Assembly: GCF_030316825.1 (NCBI RefSeq)
Contig: NZ_JASZYU010000002.1
Coordinates: 744,001-808,000 of the forward strand
DNA: 64,000 nucleotides
From: Variovorax fucosicus
GTDB lineage: Bacteria > Pseudomonadota > Gammaproteobacteria > Burkholderiales > Burkholderiaceae_C
Direction: 5' to 3'
In this document: piece by piece, positions 30,962 through 39,574 of the stretch
How positions within the stretch are numbered: position 1 is the stretch's first letter
Layout of the letters: each line of letters opens with the position of its first letter
The notes under the pieces: model-generated
Told to the model about the DNA's origin: nothing
Databases searched by the model: none
The model's input: the letters and a program-made list of their open reading frames with translations, nothing else
Program-made: the position numbers and the translations under genes

Positions 30962-30966
30962 GGTTC

Positions 30967-31000
30967 GTTCAAAATTGAACTATAATGTTCAAAACTGAAC
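30967..31000. promoter_or_regulatory. Tandem MarR-type operators flanking a TATAAT
   Basis: GTTCAAAATTGAAC at 30967-30980 and GTTCAAAACTGAAC at 30987-31000 are near-identical dyads spaced exactly 20 bp apart, two helical turns, so bound dimers would lie on the same face. TATAAT (30981-30986) sits exactly between them. This is the whole space between the MarR gene and the divergent thioesterase gene start region, making it a compact shared control region. Confidence 0.7.
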
Positions 31001-31016
31001 CAATTCTAAACCCGTC

Positions 31017-31544
31017 ATGAACCTCTACCTGCGCCTCCTGATGACCTTGCTGCGCGCCTGGCGCGCGCCGCGCCTCTCGCCGGGCGACACGCTGGAGCGC
31101 CAGCTGCGCGTGCTGCCCAACGACCTCGACCTGAACGGGCACATGAACAACGGGCGCTACCTCACGATCATCGACCTGATGCTGGTCGAGTACTTCGTGC
31201 GCACCGGCTTTGCCCGCACGATGCTGCGCCACGGCTGGCGGCCGATGGCAGGCGGCTCGCTCATCAGCTACCGGCGCGGGCTGCAGCCTTTCGAGGGGTA
31301 CACATTGCGCTTCCGGCTCGACGCGACCGACAGCCACTGGAACTACATGCGCTTCGAGTTCGTGAAGGGCGACAAGGTCTGCGCCGCCGGCTACATGAAG
31401 GGTGCGGCCGTCGCGCGCAGCGGGCTGGTGCCCAACCTCGAGTCCTACGCCGCCATGGGCCTGCCCCTGCCGGCGGGCGAGTTGCCGGTGCCCGTGCGCG
31501 ACTGGATCGCGGCCGAGCAGGGCGTGATGCGCGCGGCTTGGTAG
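31017..31544 (+). CDS. Hotdog-fold thioesterase-like protein
   Basis: A 175-residue protein with the 4HBT/THEM6-like pattern NDLDLNGHMNNGRYLTIIDL (about 35-55), where Asp and Asn/His are typical catalytic positions in the hotdog fold. It probably hydrolyses an acyl-CoA-type thioester; the acyl group is unknown. It faces a MarR regulator across tandem operators, so it is likely induced by the MarR ligand. It is convergent with gnd. Confidence 0.78.
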   Translation: MNLYLRLLMTLLRAWRAPRLSPGDTLERQLRVLPNDLDLNGHMNNGRYLTIIDLMLVEYFVRTGFARTMLRHGWRPMAGGSLISYRRGLQPFEGYTLRFRLDATDSHWNYMRFEFVKGDKVCAAGYMKGAAVARSGLVPNLESYAAMGLPLPAGELPVPVRDWIAAEQGVMRAAW

Positions 31545-31574
31545 CCCGGGCACCGGCAGCGGTTCAGACCGGGG

Positions 31575-33008
31575 TCAGCCAATCACCTCGGGCCAGTCGG
31601 TGTGGAAGAACTGGCCTTCCGGCTTGTCGATGCGCTCGTAGGTATGGGCGCCGAAAAAGTCGCGCTGCGCCTGCAGCAGGTTGGCCGGCAGGCGCTCGGC
31701 ACGGTAGCTGTCGTAGTAGGCCAGTGATGCGCTGAAGGCCGGCACCGGAATGCCGTTGCGCACCGCCAGCGCCACGACTTCGCGCCAGTTCTGCTGCGTG
31801 CTGTTGAGCAGGTCCTTGAAGAAGGGCGCGAGCATCAGGTTGGCCAGTGCCGGGTCGGTGCGATAGGCGTCGGTGATGCGGTTCAGGAAGCGTGCACGGA
31901 TGATGCAGCCGCCGCGCCAGATCGATGCGATGCCGCCGAAGTCGAGCCCCCAGTTCTTTTTCTCGCCCATGGTCTTGATCAGGTCGAAGCCCTGGGTGTA
32001 GCTGATCACCTTCGACGCATAGAGCGCGTCGTGCACCTTGGCGACCAGGTCTTTCTTTGCGGCGCTGAGGTCGGCCTTCGGCCCCTGCAGCTGTTTGCTC
32101 GCGACCACGCGCTGCTTCTTCTGCGACGACAGCACGCGCGCTTCGACGGCGGCGTTGATGGTGCTGATGACCACCGCGTTCTCGGCCGCATTGAGCAGCG
32201 TCCATTGGCCGGTGCCCTTCTGGCCGGCCTTGTCGAGGATCAGATCGACGATCGGCTTGCCGGTCTCGGGATCCTTCTGCTCGAGCGCCTTGCCGGTGAT
32301 CTGGATCAGGTAGCTTTGCAGATCGCCTTCGTTCCATTCGTTGAAGATCGCGGCCATCTCGTCGGTGGTGAAGCCGGCGGCCTTGAACAGGCTGTAGGCC
32401 TCGCAGATGAGCTGCATGTCGCCATACTCGATGCCGTTGTGGATCATCTTCACGTAGTGACCGGCGCCGCCGGGACCGATGTGGATCACGCAGGGCTGGC
32501 CGTCGACCTTGGCTGCGATGCTTTCGAAGATCGGCTTCATCACCTCCCAGGTCGACGCCGGGCCGCCGGGCATGATTGCCGGCCCCTTGCGCGCGCCTTC
32601 CTCGCCGCCCGACACGCCCGCGCCGATGAAGCGCAGGCCCTTGGCTGCAAGATAGGCGTCGCGCCGCTCGGTGTCGGTGTAGAGGCTGTTGCCGCCGTCG
32701 ATCACGATGTCGTCCTTGTCGAGCAGCGGAATCAGTTGCTCGATTACCTGGTCGACCGCGGCGCCGGCCTTCACCATGATCTGGATCTTGCGCGGCAACG
32801 CCAGGCTCTGCACAAAGGCTTCGAGTGTGTCGCAGCCGACCAGTTGCTTGCCCGGATTGCGTGCGACGAACTCGTCGGTGGTTGCCGTGGTGCGGTTGAA
32901 GACGCTGACCTGGAAGCCACGGCTCTCCACGTTCAACACCAGGTTCTGGCCCATCACGGCCAGGCCGATCAATCCGAAGTCGCTTTTCTTCACGCTGTTG
33001 CTGCTCAT
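31575..33008 (-). CDS. gnd: 6-phosphogluconate dehydrogenase, decarboxylating
   Basis: Oxidises 6-phosphogluconate to ribulose-5-phosphate, making NAD(P)H. The 477-residue length is the usual long form. Visible are the N-terminal Rossmann loop GLIGLAVMGQNL, GGNSLYTDTERR, GVSGGEEGARKGPAIMPGG, the catalytic Lys region GGAGHYVKMIHNGIEYGDMQ and C-terminal RDFFGAHTYERID. With gntK about 1.1 kb upstream it would complete gluconate entry into the pentose phosphate pathway, although the genes are on opposite strands. Confidence 0.96.
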   Translation of the reverse strand: MSSNSVKKSDFGLIGLAVMGQNLVLNVESRGFQVSVFNRTTATTDEFVARNPGKQLVGCDTLEAFVQSLALPRKIQIMVKAGAAVDQVIEQLIPLLDKDDIVIDGGNSLYTDTERRDAYLAAKGLRFIGAGVSGGEEGARKGPAIMPGGPASTWEVMKPIFESIAAKVDGQPCVIHIGPGGAGHYVKMIHNGIEYGDMQLICEAYSLFKAAGFTTDEMAAIFNEWNEGDLQSYLIQITGKALEQKDPETGKPIVDLILDKAGQKGTGQWTLLNAAENAVVISTINAAVEARVLSSQKKQRVVASKQLQGPKADLSAAKKDLVAKVHDALYASKVISYTQGFDLIKTMGEKKNWGLDFGGIASIWRGGCIIRARFLNRITDAYRTDPALANLMLAPFFKDLLNSTQQNWREVVALAVRNGIPVPAFSASLAYYDSYRAERLPANLLQAQRDFFGAHTYERIDKPEGQFFHTDWPEVIG

Positions 33009-33146
33009 GGATGTCCTTCTTGCGGCGCAGGCTGCGCCCGGGTTGTTTCAGCCGGGGATTGTGCCGGGCATGGCGCGGTCGTGTGATCCGGATACACCGC
33101 ACGCGTTTTTTTGGCTAGAGTGGACACCAACCATAAGGAGCAGGCT

Positions 33147-33464
33147 TTGGAGAACAACGATGAAGGCTTTGAGATCACGGAGAAGCTGGTCTTCGACCTG
33201 AACCTCGCGCTTTACCTCGACCTGGTGGCCGTGTTGGAAAAATCGGGTGTCATCACCTACCGGCAAATGGCCGCGCGCGTGCTGAACGTCAGCATGGACG
33301 CCCGCGACGACGGCGACAGAAACCTTGCGAACGCGTTGGAAGGCATCGCCAAGGGATTCGCGGGGCAGGGCGATGGCTTGTCGATCGGCCTCCTGAAGGC
33401 CGCCCGCGAGATCCGCGAGGACGAAGCGCTGGGCGACGTGCCGATGCGTCCGGACGAGTCCTGA
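33147..33464 (+). CDS. Conserved-looking hypothetical small protein (TTG start)
   Basis: A 105-residue acidic, largely helical soluble protein ([58 protein letters not shown]) of no recognised family. I chose the TTG at 33147 because AAGGAG lies six bases upstream at 33135-33140; starts at 33111 or 33120 have no such site. It is divergent from gnd and convergent with the YeeE-type gene. Function unknown. Confidence 0.6.
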   Translation: MENNDEGFEITEKLVFDLNLALYLDLVAVLEKSGVITYRQMAARVLNVSMDARDDGDRNLANALEGIAKGFAGQGDGLSIGLLKAAREIREDEALGDVPMRPDES

Positions 33465-33474
33465 CGGTTCCCGG

Positions 33475-33912
33475 TCAGGCCGGGCGGCGCGGCCGATGCC
33501 GTTGTCGCCGCTCGACCAGCTCGAAGCCGGCCATGCCGGCCAGCATGGCGCAGACGAACACCAGCGCCTTGGCCTCGCCCATGCCGAGCGCCACCAGCCC
33601 GGGGCCGGGGCAGAAGCCCGCGACGCCCCAGCCGAGCCCGAACACCAGGCTGCCGATGACGAGCCGGCGATCCACGTGCCGCGCCGTGGGCAGCCTCATT
33701 TCGGCGCCCAGCAGCGAACGCGCGCGTCGGCCGGCGACGAAGAAGGCACCCATGCCGACCGCGATCGCGCCGGCCATCACGAACGCCAGGGAGGGATCCC
33801 ACTTGCCGGCCAGGTCGAGAAAGCCGAGTACCTTGCCCGGGTTGGCCATGCCGGAAACCAGCAGGCCGAGACCGAACACGAGGCCGGCCAGGAACGAAGT
33901 GACAGCGAGCAT
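33475..33912 (-). CDS. YeeE/YedE-type membrane protein, second half (PmpB-like)
   Basis: A 145-residue membrane protein with four hydrophobic helices and the conserved [17 protein letters not shown] motif of the YeeE/YedE (DUF395) family; its Cys lies in the predicted pore. Such proteins import or export small sulfur species such as thiosulfate, and two half-size proteins usually act as a pair. It follows the partner gene by nine bases in the BigR-type repressor operon, which suggests a role in persulfide or thiosulfate handling. Confidence 0.85.
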   Translation of the reverse strand: MLAVTSFLAGLVFGLGLLVSGMANPGKVLGFLDLAGKWDPSLAFVMAGAIAVGMGAFFVAGRRARSLLGAEMRLPTARHVDRRLVIGSLVFGLGWGVAGFCPGPGLVALGMGEAKALVFVCAMLAGMAGFELVERRQRHRPRRPA

Positions 33913-33921
33913 GACGAGCCT

Positions 33922-34359
33922 TCAGATCGCCAGCAGATGGCGAATCACGAACACCGTGACGAAGCCGGCGCCCATGAAGGCCACCGTGGCAACCAGCGAG
34001 CGCGGCGACAGGCGCGACAGGCCACACACGCCGTGGCCGCTGGTGCAGCCCGCGCCGTAGCGCGTGCCGATGCCGACCAGCAGGCCCGCCGCGACCAGGG
34101 CCAGGTAGCCGGCATCGATCTGCGGCGCCGGCCATGGCGCGAACACCAGGTAGGCGAGCGGCGCGCCCACGAGCCCCAAAGTGAAGGCCAGGCGCCACGC
34201 GACATCGCCACTGGCCGGCCTGAGCAGCCCGCCGACCACGCCGCTGATGCCGGCAATGCGGCCATTCAGCAGGGCGAACATGGCGGCCGCGATGCCGATC
34301 AGCACGCCGCCTGCGAGCGAGGCCCATGGGGTGAAATGCGTCCAGTCGATCGAGATCAT
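33922..34359 (-). CDS. YeeE/YedE-type membrane protein, first half (PmpA-like)
   Basis: A 145-residue membrane protein with about four helices and the family motif [22 protein letters not shown] containing two cysteines. Its ATG (34359) overlaps the stop of the ArsR-type repressor gene by four bases (ATGA). With the following gene it makes the two-part YeeE/YedE module repeatedly found next to BigR-type regulators and Blh dioxygenases, where it is thought to move reduced sulfur compounds. Confidence 0.87.
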   Translation of the reverse strand: MISIDWTHFTPWASLAGGVLIGIAAAMFALLNGRIAGISGVVGGLLRPASGDVAWRLAFTLGLVGAPLAYLVFAPWPAPQIDAGYLALVAAGLLVGIGTRYGAGCTSGHGVCGLSRLSPRSLVATVAFMGAGFVTVFVIRHLLAI

Positions 34360-34682
34360 CGCGCTTCCTTCGGGCAGTAGAGGCGGTACAGCACTGCCAG
34401 TATTTCGAGCAGCGCTGGATCCGACACGTTGTAGTAGATGTTCTTGCCTTGCCGGCGCGTCTCGACTACACCCTCGTTGCGCAAAACGCCCAGCTGCTGG
34501 GACAGCGTGGGTTGGTGAATGCCCAGTTGCGCCTCCAGCTCGCTGACGCACATCTCGCCTTGCGACAGCTGGCACAGCAGCAGCATGCGCTCCTCGTTGG
34601 CGAGCAGTTTCAGGGCGCCGACGGCGCGACCGGCGCCGCTGCGCAGGACTTGCGGATCGATGACGGTGGGGGAGCGCGGCAT
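34356..34682 (-). CDS. bigR: ArsR-family repressor of the BigR/SqrR persulfide-sensing type
   Basis: A 108-residue winged-helix protein (from ATG 34682) with recognition helix region [33 protein letters not shown]. Cysteines at 37, 45 and 103 are seen. The pair 37/103 has the same 66-residue spacing as the two sensing cysteines of BigR and SqrR, which form a polysulfide link on exposure to reactive sulfur and release DNA. An in-frame TTG at 34703 would add seven residues; neither start has a clear ribosome-binding site. It is divergent from the persulfide dioxygenase gene. Confidence 0.82.
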   Translation of the reverse strand: MPRSPTVIDPQVLRSGAGRAVGALKLLANEERMLLLCQLSQGEMCVSELEAQLGIHQPTLSQQLGVLRNEGVVETRRQGKNIYYNVSDPALLEILAVLYRLYCPKEAR

Positions 34683-34709
34683 GAGGTCGAAGGAGATATT
34701 CAAGCTGCG

Positions 34710-34732
34710 ATTAATATATCAGATAATATAAT
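34710..34732. promoter_or_regulatory. AT-rich imperfect palindrome, candidate BigR operator
   Basis: ATTAATATATC and GATAATATAAT flank a central A; eight of eleven positions are symmetrical. The site lies within a ~35-bp AT-only island between the repressor and the persulfide dioxygenase gene. Known BigR sites are AT-rich dyads overlapping the shared promoter, so this is the expected place and composition. Confidence 0.6.
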
Positions 34733-34771
34733 GTAATTAAGTATATCGTTCGACTGCCACGAAAGATCTCC

Positions 34772-35647
34772 ATGACTGTGCGAACCACCACCCGCGCGTT
34801 CTTCGATCCGCAAACCTGGACCGTGTCGTACGTCGTCTGGGATCACGCAACGCGCCACGCCGCTGTCATCGATCCCGTGCTCGACTACGACTTCAAATCA
34901 GGCCATACGGGCACGAAGTCGGCCGACAAGGTGCGCGCGTATCTGCAGGCCGAGCAACTGCAGGTCGACTGGATCCTGGAGACGCATGCGCACGCCGACC
35001 ACCTGTCAGGCGCGCGCTGGCTGCAGGAGTGCGTTGGCGGGCGCATTGCCATCGGTGCCCACATCCGCGAGGTGCAGGTCACTTTCAGGAAGCTCTACAA
35101 CCTGGAGCGCGACTTTCTGCCCGACGGCAGCCAGTTCGACCACCTGTTCGGCGATGGCGAGACCTTCATGATCGGCACGGTAGAGGCCACCGCGCTGTGG
35201 GTGCCCGGCCATACCCCTGCGGACATGGCCTACCGCTTGGACGGGGCGGTCTTCGTCGGCGACACGCTGTTCATGCCCGACGTCGGCAGCGCGCGCGCGG
35301 ATTTTCCCGGCGGTGATGCGCGCACGTTGTATCGCTCGATGCGTCGCCTGCTGGCATTGCCGCCGGAAACCACGATGTACGTCTGCCACGACTATCCGCC
35401 GGCTTCGCGCGGGCCCGCCTGGCAAACGACCGTTGCGGCGCAGCGCGTGCACAACATCCATGTGCGCGACGGCATCGGCGAGGACGAGTTCGTTGCCATG
35501 CGCCAGGCGCGCGACGCGACGCTCGACGTCCCGGCGCTCATCCTGCCGTCGATGCAGGTCAACGTGCGGGCAGGGCAACTGCCCCCGCCGGACGACAACG
35601 GCGTGGCCTATCTGCGCATTCCGCTCAACGCGCTGCCGCGCCATTGA
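34772..35647 (+). CDS. blh: Metallo-beta-lactamase-fold persulfide dioxygenase (Blh/ETHE1-like)
   Basis: Oxidises glutathione persulfide to sulfite and glutathione. The 291-residue protein has the MBL metal motif ETHAHADHLSGARWL, VPGHTPADMAYRL, FVGDTLFMPDVGSARADFPGGDARTLYRSM and VCHDYPP, the pattern of ETHE1-like and Blh enzymes that bind a single iron. No rhodanese domain is fused. It is divergent from the BigR-type repressor and two YeeE/YedE genes, the standard layout of a sulfide/persulfide detoxification module. Confidence 0.9.
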   Translation: MTVRTTTRAFFDPQTWTVSYVVWDHATRHAAVIDPVLDYDFKSGHTGTKSADKVRAYLQAEQLQVDWILETHAHADHLSGARWLQECVGGRIAIGAHIREVQVTFRKLYNLERDFLPDGSQFDHLFGDGETFMIGTVEATALWVPGHTPADMAYRLDGAVFVGDTLFMPDVGSARADFPGGDARTLYRSMRRLLALPPETTMYVCHDYPPASRGPAWQTTVAAQRVHNIHVRDGIGEDEFVAMRQARDATLDVPALILPSMQVNVRAGQLPPPDDNGVAYLRIPLNALPRH

Positions 35648-35654
35648 AGCGCTG

Positions 35655-36260
35655 CTAGCGCGCCTCGGTGCCCAGCGCGTCGAACACGCGCATCGCAGCA
35701 TAGGCATCGTTCGCGGCATAGCGCAGTTGCCCCTCGCTGAGGTGTCTTGCAGCCCAGTTCGACGTGGTTTGCTTGCGCGATTTGACGAAGCGCTGGTTGA
35801 ACATGAGCGCCACCGCGGTCTTCACGCCCACCGAGTTGCGATGGCCCCGGCGCCGGAACACCGTGTCGAGATCCAGCACAGCCTGCGGCTCGATGCCGAG
35901 CTTGGCGCGGATCTGGGTCCGGTCGCTCGACAAGCCGAAGCCGACCTTGGTGAGCGCGCTCGACGCCAGCAGGCTGGCTGCCGCAGCGCGGCACACCGAA
36001 TCGTGCAACTGGAACACCCAGGCGCGGTCGATCGCGGCCAGTTGCACCGTGTGCGGGCCGGTCGAGACTTCGTTCTTCAGGAAGGTGGGCTTCGATTCGG
36101 TGTCGAAGCCGACCACGCTCAGCTGCCCCAGCGCAGCCAGGGCGCGCGCGGCATCTTCCGGCGTCGCGACGAGTTCGATGTCGCGCAGCTCCAGGCCCGC
36201 GAAAATTTCGAGCGTGGCAATCTCTTCGCGGCTCGGCAGCGTGGGCAACGGCGCGCTCAT
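35655..36260 (-). CDS. 3'-5' exonuclease domain protein (DEDDy type)
   Basis: A 201-residue protein consisting of one DnaQ-like 3'-5' exonuclease domain. Exo I is VVGFDTESKP (Asp53, Glu55), Exo II lies near KVGFGLSSDRTQI and Exo III is LRYAANDAYAAMRVF with the Tyr of the DEDDy class. It resembles the RNase D/WRN exonuclease group. ATG 36260 overlaps the stop of the upstream TfoX-like gene (ATGA). Substrate (RNA or DNA) cannot be decided. Confidence 0.87.
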   Translation of the reverse strand: MSAPLPTLPSREEIATLEIFAGLELRDIELVATPEDAARALAALGQLSVVGFDTESKPTFLKNEVSTGPHTVQLAAIDRAWVFQLHDSVCRAAAASLLASSALTKVGFGLSSDRTQIRAKLGIEPQAVLDLDTVFRRRGHRNSVGVKTAVALMFNQRFVKSRKQTTSNWAARHLSEGQLRYAANDAYAAMRVFDALGTEAR

Positions 36261-36622
36261 CGGGCGCCCGACGAAACGGGCTTTTTCTTCTGTTTGGGCG
36301 GCTGGCCGGAGCGCATCGCCGCCTCCCAGGCGCGGCGGCCCCACACCGCCGCTTCGTCACGATCCTCGAACACTTCGGCGGGCGCCTGCCGGTACGACAT
36401 CTGCATCATCTTTCCATTGCGGTTGTATTCGAAGGCCGGCAGCCTGAGCCGGTCGAAATGGGCCACGCTTTGCGCGTCGGCCTTGAGGTAGAGCGTGTCG
36501 CCGGCCACCAGCCCGAACATGCGGCCCTCGTGGTACACGCCGTGGCCGCCGAACATGCGTTTGGCTTCGATACGGCCCAGGCGCTCAAACACCTCGTGCA
36601 GGCTCTGGACGAACTCGCTCAT
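36257..36622 (-). CDS. TfoX N-terminal domain protein
   Basis: A 121-residue protein with the TfoX N-terminal domain (VFERLGRIEAKRMFGGHGVYHEGRMFGLVAGDTLYLKAD). Full TfoX/Sxy promotes competence gene expression; N-domain-only proteins like this are common and uncharacterised. The C-terminal tail is Lys-rich (PPKQKKKP). Start ATG 36622 fits the conserved N terminus. Coupled to the exonuclease gene by a four-base overlap. Confidence 0.85.
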   Translation of the reverse strand: MSEFVQSLHEVFERLGRIEAKRMFGGHGVYHEGRMFGLVAGDTLYLKADAQSVAHFDRLRLPAFEYNRNGKMMQMSYRQAPAEVFEDRDEAAVWGRRAWEAAMRSGQPPKQKKKPVSSGAR

Positions 36623-36647
36623 GGCCGGTACTGCGTTGCAGGATCGT

Positions 36648-37286
36648 TCAGGCGTTGCTGGCCGAGCGCTTGACCGTGGCCAGCAAGGCGCTGGCACCGA
36701 TGAAGACCGAGCCCGACGCGCGGTTGAACCAGCGCGCCCGGCCCTCGGTACGCAGCCAGGGCGCAATGCGTGCCGCGAAGCTTGCATAGAACATCAGCCA
36801 GAACAGCTCGAAGGCCACGAAGGTGGCGCCCAGCACCACGAACTGCGGCAACTGCGGCGCGGCCGGGTCGATGAACTGCGGGAAGAAGGCGGTGAAGAAC
36901 AGCAATGCCTTGGGGTTGCTCACGCCGACCAGCAGCCCTTGCAGATAGAGGCTGCGGCGGCTCTTGCGCTCCGTGCCGCGGTCGGGCAGTGCGAAGCTCG
37001 ATGTGGTCGAGCGCAGCGTCGTGACGCCCACGTAGAACAGATAGGCGACGCCGAACCATTTGATCGCGCTGAACACATGCTCCGACGCGGCCAGCACCGC
37101 GCCGAGGCCGATGGCCGAGAAGCTCATGATCGCAAGCACGGCCGTGACGCTGCCCATGGCCGAGAAGAATGTGCGGCGCGCGCCGTGGTTTACGCCGTTG
37201 GTGACGCACATCAGCACGCTTGGGCCGGGCGTAACGGTGAGGACGAGGACGGCAATGACGTAGAAAAACCAGGTGTGCAATGACAT
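36648..37286 (-). CDS. LysE/RhtB-family amino-acid exporter
   Basis: A 212-residue inner-membrane protein with six hydrophobic segments and the LysE/RhtB N-terminal signature VLVLTVTPGPSVLMCVTNGVNHGARRTF, followed by LQGLLVGVSNPKALLFFTAFFPQF. Family members export amino acids or homoserine lactones by proton exchange; the substrate is not predictable. It lies 25 bp upstream of the TfoX-like gene on the same strand. Confidence 0.9.
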   Translation of the reverse strand: MSLHTWFFYVIAVLVLTVTPGPSVLMCVTNGVNHGARRTFFSAMGSVTAVLAIMSFSAIGLGAVLAASEHVFSAIKWFGVAYLFYVGVTTLRSTTSSFALPDRGTERKSRRSLYLQGLLVGVSNPKALLFFTAFFPQFIDPAAPQLPQFVVLGATFVAFELFWLMFYASFAARIAPWLRTEGRARWFNRASGSVFIGASALLATVKRSASNA

Positions 37287-37304
37287 GAGAGGAGCTTCGA
37301 TGGT

Positions 37305-37694
37305 TCAGGATGTGATTTCAATACGGTTGCCGTCGGGGTCGAGCACCACGCTCTCGTAGTAGCCGTCGCCGGTGCGGCGCGGGCCGTCGAGCACGGGGTA
37401 GCCGTCGGCCCGCAGGCGCTGTGTCAGCGTGTCGACCAGCGCGTCGGAGCCGACCGCGATCGCCAGGTGCGTCCAGCCCATGCGTTGCGCGCCGGCCTCG
37501 GCGGCCACGGGCGCCAGGGTCGTGGTGGTCATCGCCTCGATGCGCGCCCCATCGCCCAGGCTCAGAAAGCACGATGCGAAGCCCTTGGCCGGGTTGGCAT
37601 AGCCCGCGCCGGCAGTCGCGCCGAAGTAGTTCACGTAGAACTGCTTGCAGCGCTCCAGGTCTTCGGTCCAGAGGGCGATGTGGTCAATGCGCAT
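37305..37694 (-). CDS. VOC-family (glyoxalase/bleomycin-resistance-like) protein
   Basis: A 129-residue protein with two beta-alpha-beta-beta-beta modules. Metal-ligand candidates are His5 (MRIDHIAL), Glu in ARIEAMT, His in GWTHLAIAV and Glu in GNRIEITS, which match glyoxalase-type positions. Substrate unknown. It is six bases downstream of the GNAT gene on the same strand and is probably co-transcribed with it. Confidence 0.85.
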   Translation of the reverse strand: MRIDHIALWTEDLERCKQFYVNYFGATAGAGYANPAKGFASCFLSLGDGARIEAMTTTTLAPVAAEAGAQRMGWTHLAIAVGSDALVDTLTQRLRADGYPVLDGPRRTGDGYYESVVLDPDGNRIEITS

Positions 37695-37700
37695 GGGGTT

Positions 37701-38174
37701 TCAATTTTCGCGGGGCAGGCAATGGTATTCAACCCGCTCGCGGCCGGTGCCCGGATGGCGGTCGACCGCGCCGCGCACCAGGCCATAGCGCGTGTAGAAG
37801 CGCTGTGCGCTGCTGTTCGCCGTGGCCACATGCAGCCGCCATCCTGCAGGCATGCGCCGGCTGGCTTCGTCGAGCAGCAGACGGCCGAATCCCTGGCCCT
37901 GCAGGTGCGGGTCGACAAACAGCTGTGCGACATAGCGGCGGGCCGGGTGCAGCGCCATGAAGGCCAGCAGCTGACCCTGGCGCTCGATCACCAGCACCTC
38001 GCAGGGCGGCTGGAACTCGGCCTGCACGCGCGCCAGCCAGTGTGCGATCGGTTCCAGCACCTGCACGTCGCGATGGGCCGAGGCCCACCCGCGCCGCCAG
38101 ATGCCGGCGAGGGCCGCGGCTTCGCCCGGCGCGAAGTTGCAACGGCGCAGGCGCGAGGTGGAGGCGGGCGTCAT
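37701..38174 (-). CDS. GNAT-family N-acetyltransferase
   Basis: A 157-residue GNAT protein with the acetyl-CoA motif A LFVDPHLQGQGFGRLLLDEA (about 93-112) and motif B SSAQRFYTRYGLVRGAV. ATG 38174 overlaps the stop of grpB-like (ATGA), which fixes the start. The substrate is unknown. Confidence 0.87.
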   Translation of the reverse strand: MTPASTSRLRRCNFAPGEAAALAGIWRRGWASAHRDVQVLEPIAHWLARVQAEFQPPCEVLVIERQGQLLAFMALHPARRYVAQLFVDPHLQGQGFGRLLLDEASRRMPAGWRLHVATANSSAQRFYTRYGLVRGAVDRHPGTGRERVEYHCLPREN

Positions 38175-38713
38175 GCTGCGCCCAGGACGGCGGCCACGAA
38201 CGCCGTCTTGGCATCGGTGTAAGCCTCGCGGTCGACGCGGTGCAGCACCGCGAGGTCGTTCTTGAGCGCGCCGTAGCGGGCGGCCAGCGCGCCATCGGCG
38301 CGCAGCGCGTCGCGAAAGCGCAGGCGCCGCTGCCATTCGTCGCCGCCGTGCACCACCACATGAAGATGGTGCGTGCGCCGGCCGTCGGCCCAGCGCATGA
38401 ACCAGCGCCGATTCGTCAGAGTGGCATTGAACCCGGCTGACGTGGTGTAGTGCGACTGCAGCAAGGGGCCGGCCAGCGCATCGGCCACCGCCATCGACTC
38501 GACGCCGGCCAGGATATCGATCACCGGCTTGGCCGTCATGCCCGGAATGGCCGTGCTGCCAAAATGTTGCACGTCGATCAGCTGGCCCGGGAACAGCGAC
38601 ATCAACCGCGCGCGCTCCGCTTCGAACTGTGCCGGCCAGCGTGCGTCCCAGGGGCTCAGTGCCACTTCTTCATGGATCGCGCGTTCCAGCGACTCGGCCT
38701 CGGTCGGCAACAT
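38171..38713 (-). CDS. GrpB/UPF0157-family protein (nucleotidyltransferase fold)
   Basis: A 180-residue protein with the GrpB signature VQHFGSTAIPGMTAKPVIDILAGV (a GS-plus-Asp nucleotidyltransferase-like motif) and HHLHVVVHGGDEWQRRLRFRDALR. Function is not established for the family; in some bacteria the domain is fused to dephospho-CoA kinase. It lies three bases after the fghA stop and overlaps the GNAT gene. Confidence 0.87.
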   Translation of the reverse strand: MLPTEAESLERAIHEEVALSPWDARWPAQFEAERARLMSLFPGQLIDVQHFGSTAIPGMTAKPVIDILAGVESMAVADALAGPLLQSHYTTSAGFNATLTNRRWFMRWADGRRTHHLHVVVHGGDEWQRRLRFRDALRADGALAARYGALKNDLAVLHRVDREAYTDAKTAFVAAVLGAA

Positions 38714-38716
38714 GGT

Positions 38717-39574
38717 TCAGCCCGACAACGCGGCGGCGTGATGCGCCAGATGGTCTGCGACAAAGCTCTGGATGAAGTAGTACCCGTGGTCGTAGCCCTC
38801 GTGCCGGCGCAGCGTGAGCGGCTGGCCGATGGCCTTGCAGGCCGCCTCGAACAAGTGGGGGTGCAGTTGCTCGGCCAGGAATTTGTCACCCAGGCCCTGG
38901 TCGATCAGGATGCCGGCCGGGTAGGGCGCCACCGGCTGGTGCTGCATCAGCACCGTGGCGTCGTGCTCGATCCAGCGCCCGCTGTCGGCGCCCAGATAGC
39001 CGGTGAAGGCCTTGACACCCCACGGGCATTGCGTGGGCGCGCAGATCGGCGCCAGGGCCGACAGCGACTTGAACAGACCCGGATGCCGCAGCGCCAGCGT
39101 GAGCGCACCGTGGCCGCCCATCGAGTGGCCGGACAGGCCGAGCTGGTGCAGGTCGATCGGAAACTGCGCGCCCAGCAGCGGCAGGAGCTCCTTGATCAGA
39201 TAGCTCTCCATGCGCCAGTGCTTGGCCCAGGGCGCCTCGGTCGCGTCGAGATAGAAGCCGGCCGCGACACCGAAGTCCCAGCTGTCCGCCTCACCCGGCG
39301 CGTTGGCCCCACGCGGGCTGGTGTCGGGCGCGACCAGCGCGATGCCCAACTCGGCCGCGAGCCGCTGCGCGCCGGCCTTCACCATGAAGGTTTCTTCGTT
39401 GCAGGTGAGGCCCGCCAGGAACATCACGGCCGGCACCTTGCCGACGGCAGCCTGCGGTGGCAGGAAGACCGAGAAGCGCATCGGCAGGCCGATCTCGCGC
39501 GATTCGTGCTCGACAAAGCGTTGCACACCGCCGAAGCAGCGGTGTTCGGAAAGCGTCTTGATGGCGTCGGTCAT
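38717..39574 (-). CDS. fghA: S-formylglutathione hydrolase
   Basis: Hydrolyses S-formylglutathione to formate and glutathione, the second step of glutathione-dependent formaldehyde oxidation. The 285-residue esterase-D-type protein has VMFLAGLTCNEETFM, DTSPRGA and nucleophile Ser151 in GLSGHSMGGHGAL, with the C-terminal His in RRHEGYDHGYYFIQSF. Its start overlaps the preceding hydrolase gene (ATGA), placing it in the adhC operon. Confidence 0.95.
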   Translation of the reverse strand: MTDAIKTLSEHRCFGGVQRFVEHESREIGLPMRFSVFLPPQAAVGKVPAVMFLAGLTCNEETFMVKAGAQRLAAELGIALVAPDTSPRGANAPGEADSWDFGVAAGFYLDATEAPWAKHWRMESYLIKELLPLLGAQFPIDLHQLGLSGHSMGGHGALTLALRHPGLFKSLSALAPICAPTQCPWGVKAFTGYLGADSGRWIEHDATVLMQHQPVAPYPAGILIDQGLGDKFLAEQLHPHLFEAACKAIGQPLTLRRHEGYDHGYYFIQSFVADHLAHHAAALSG

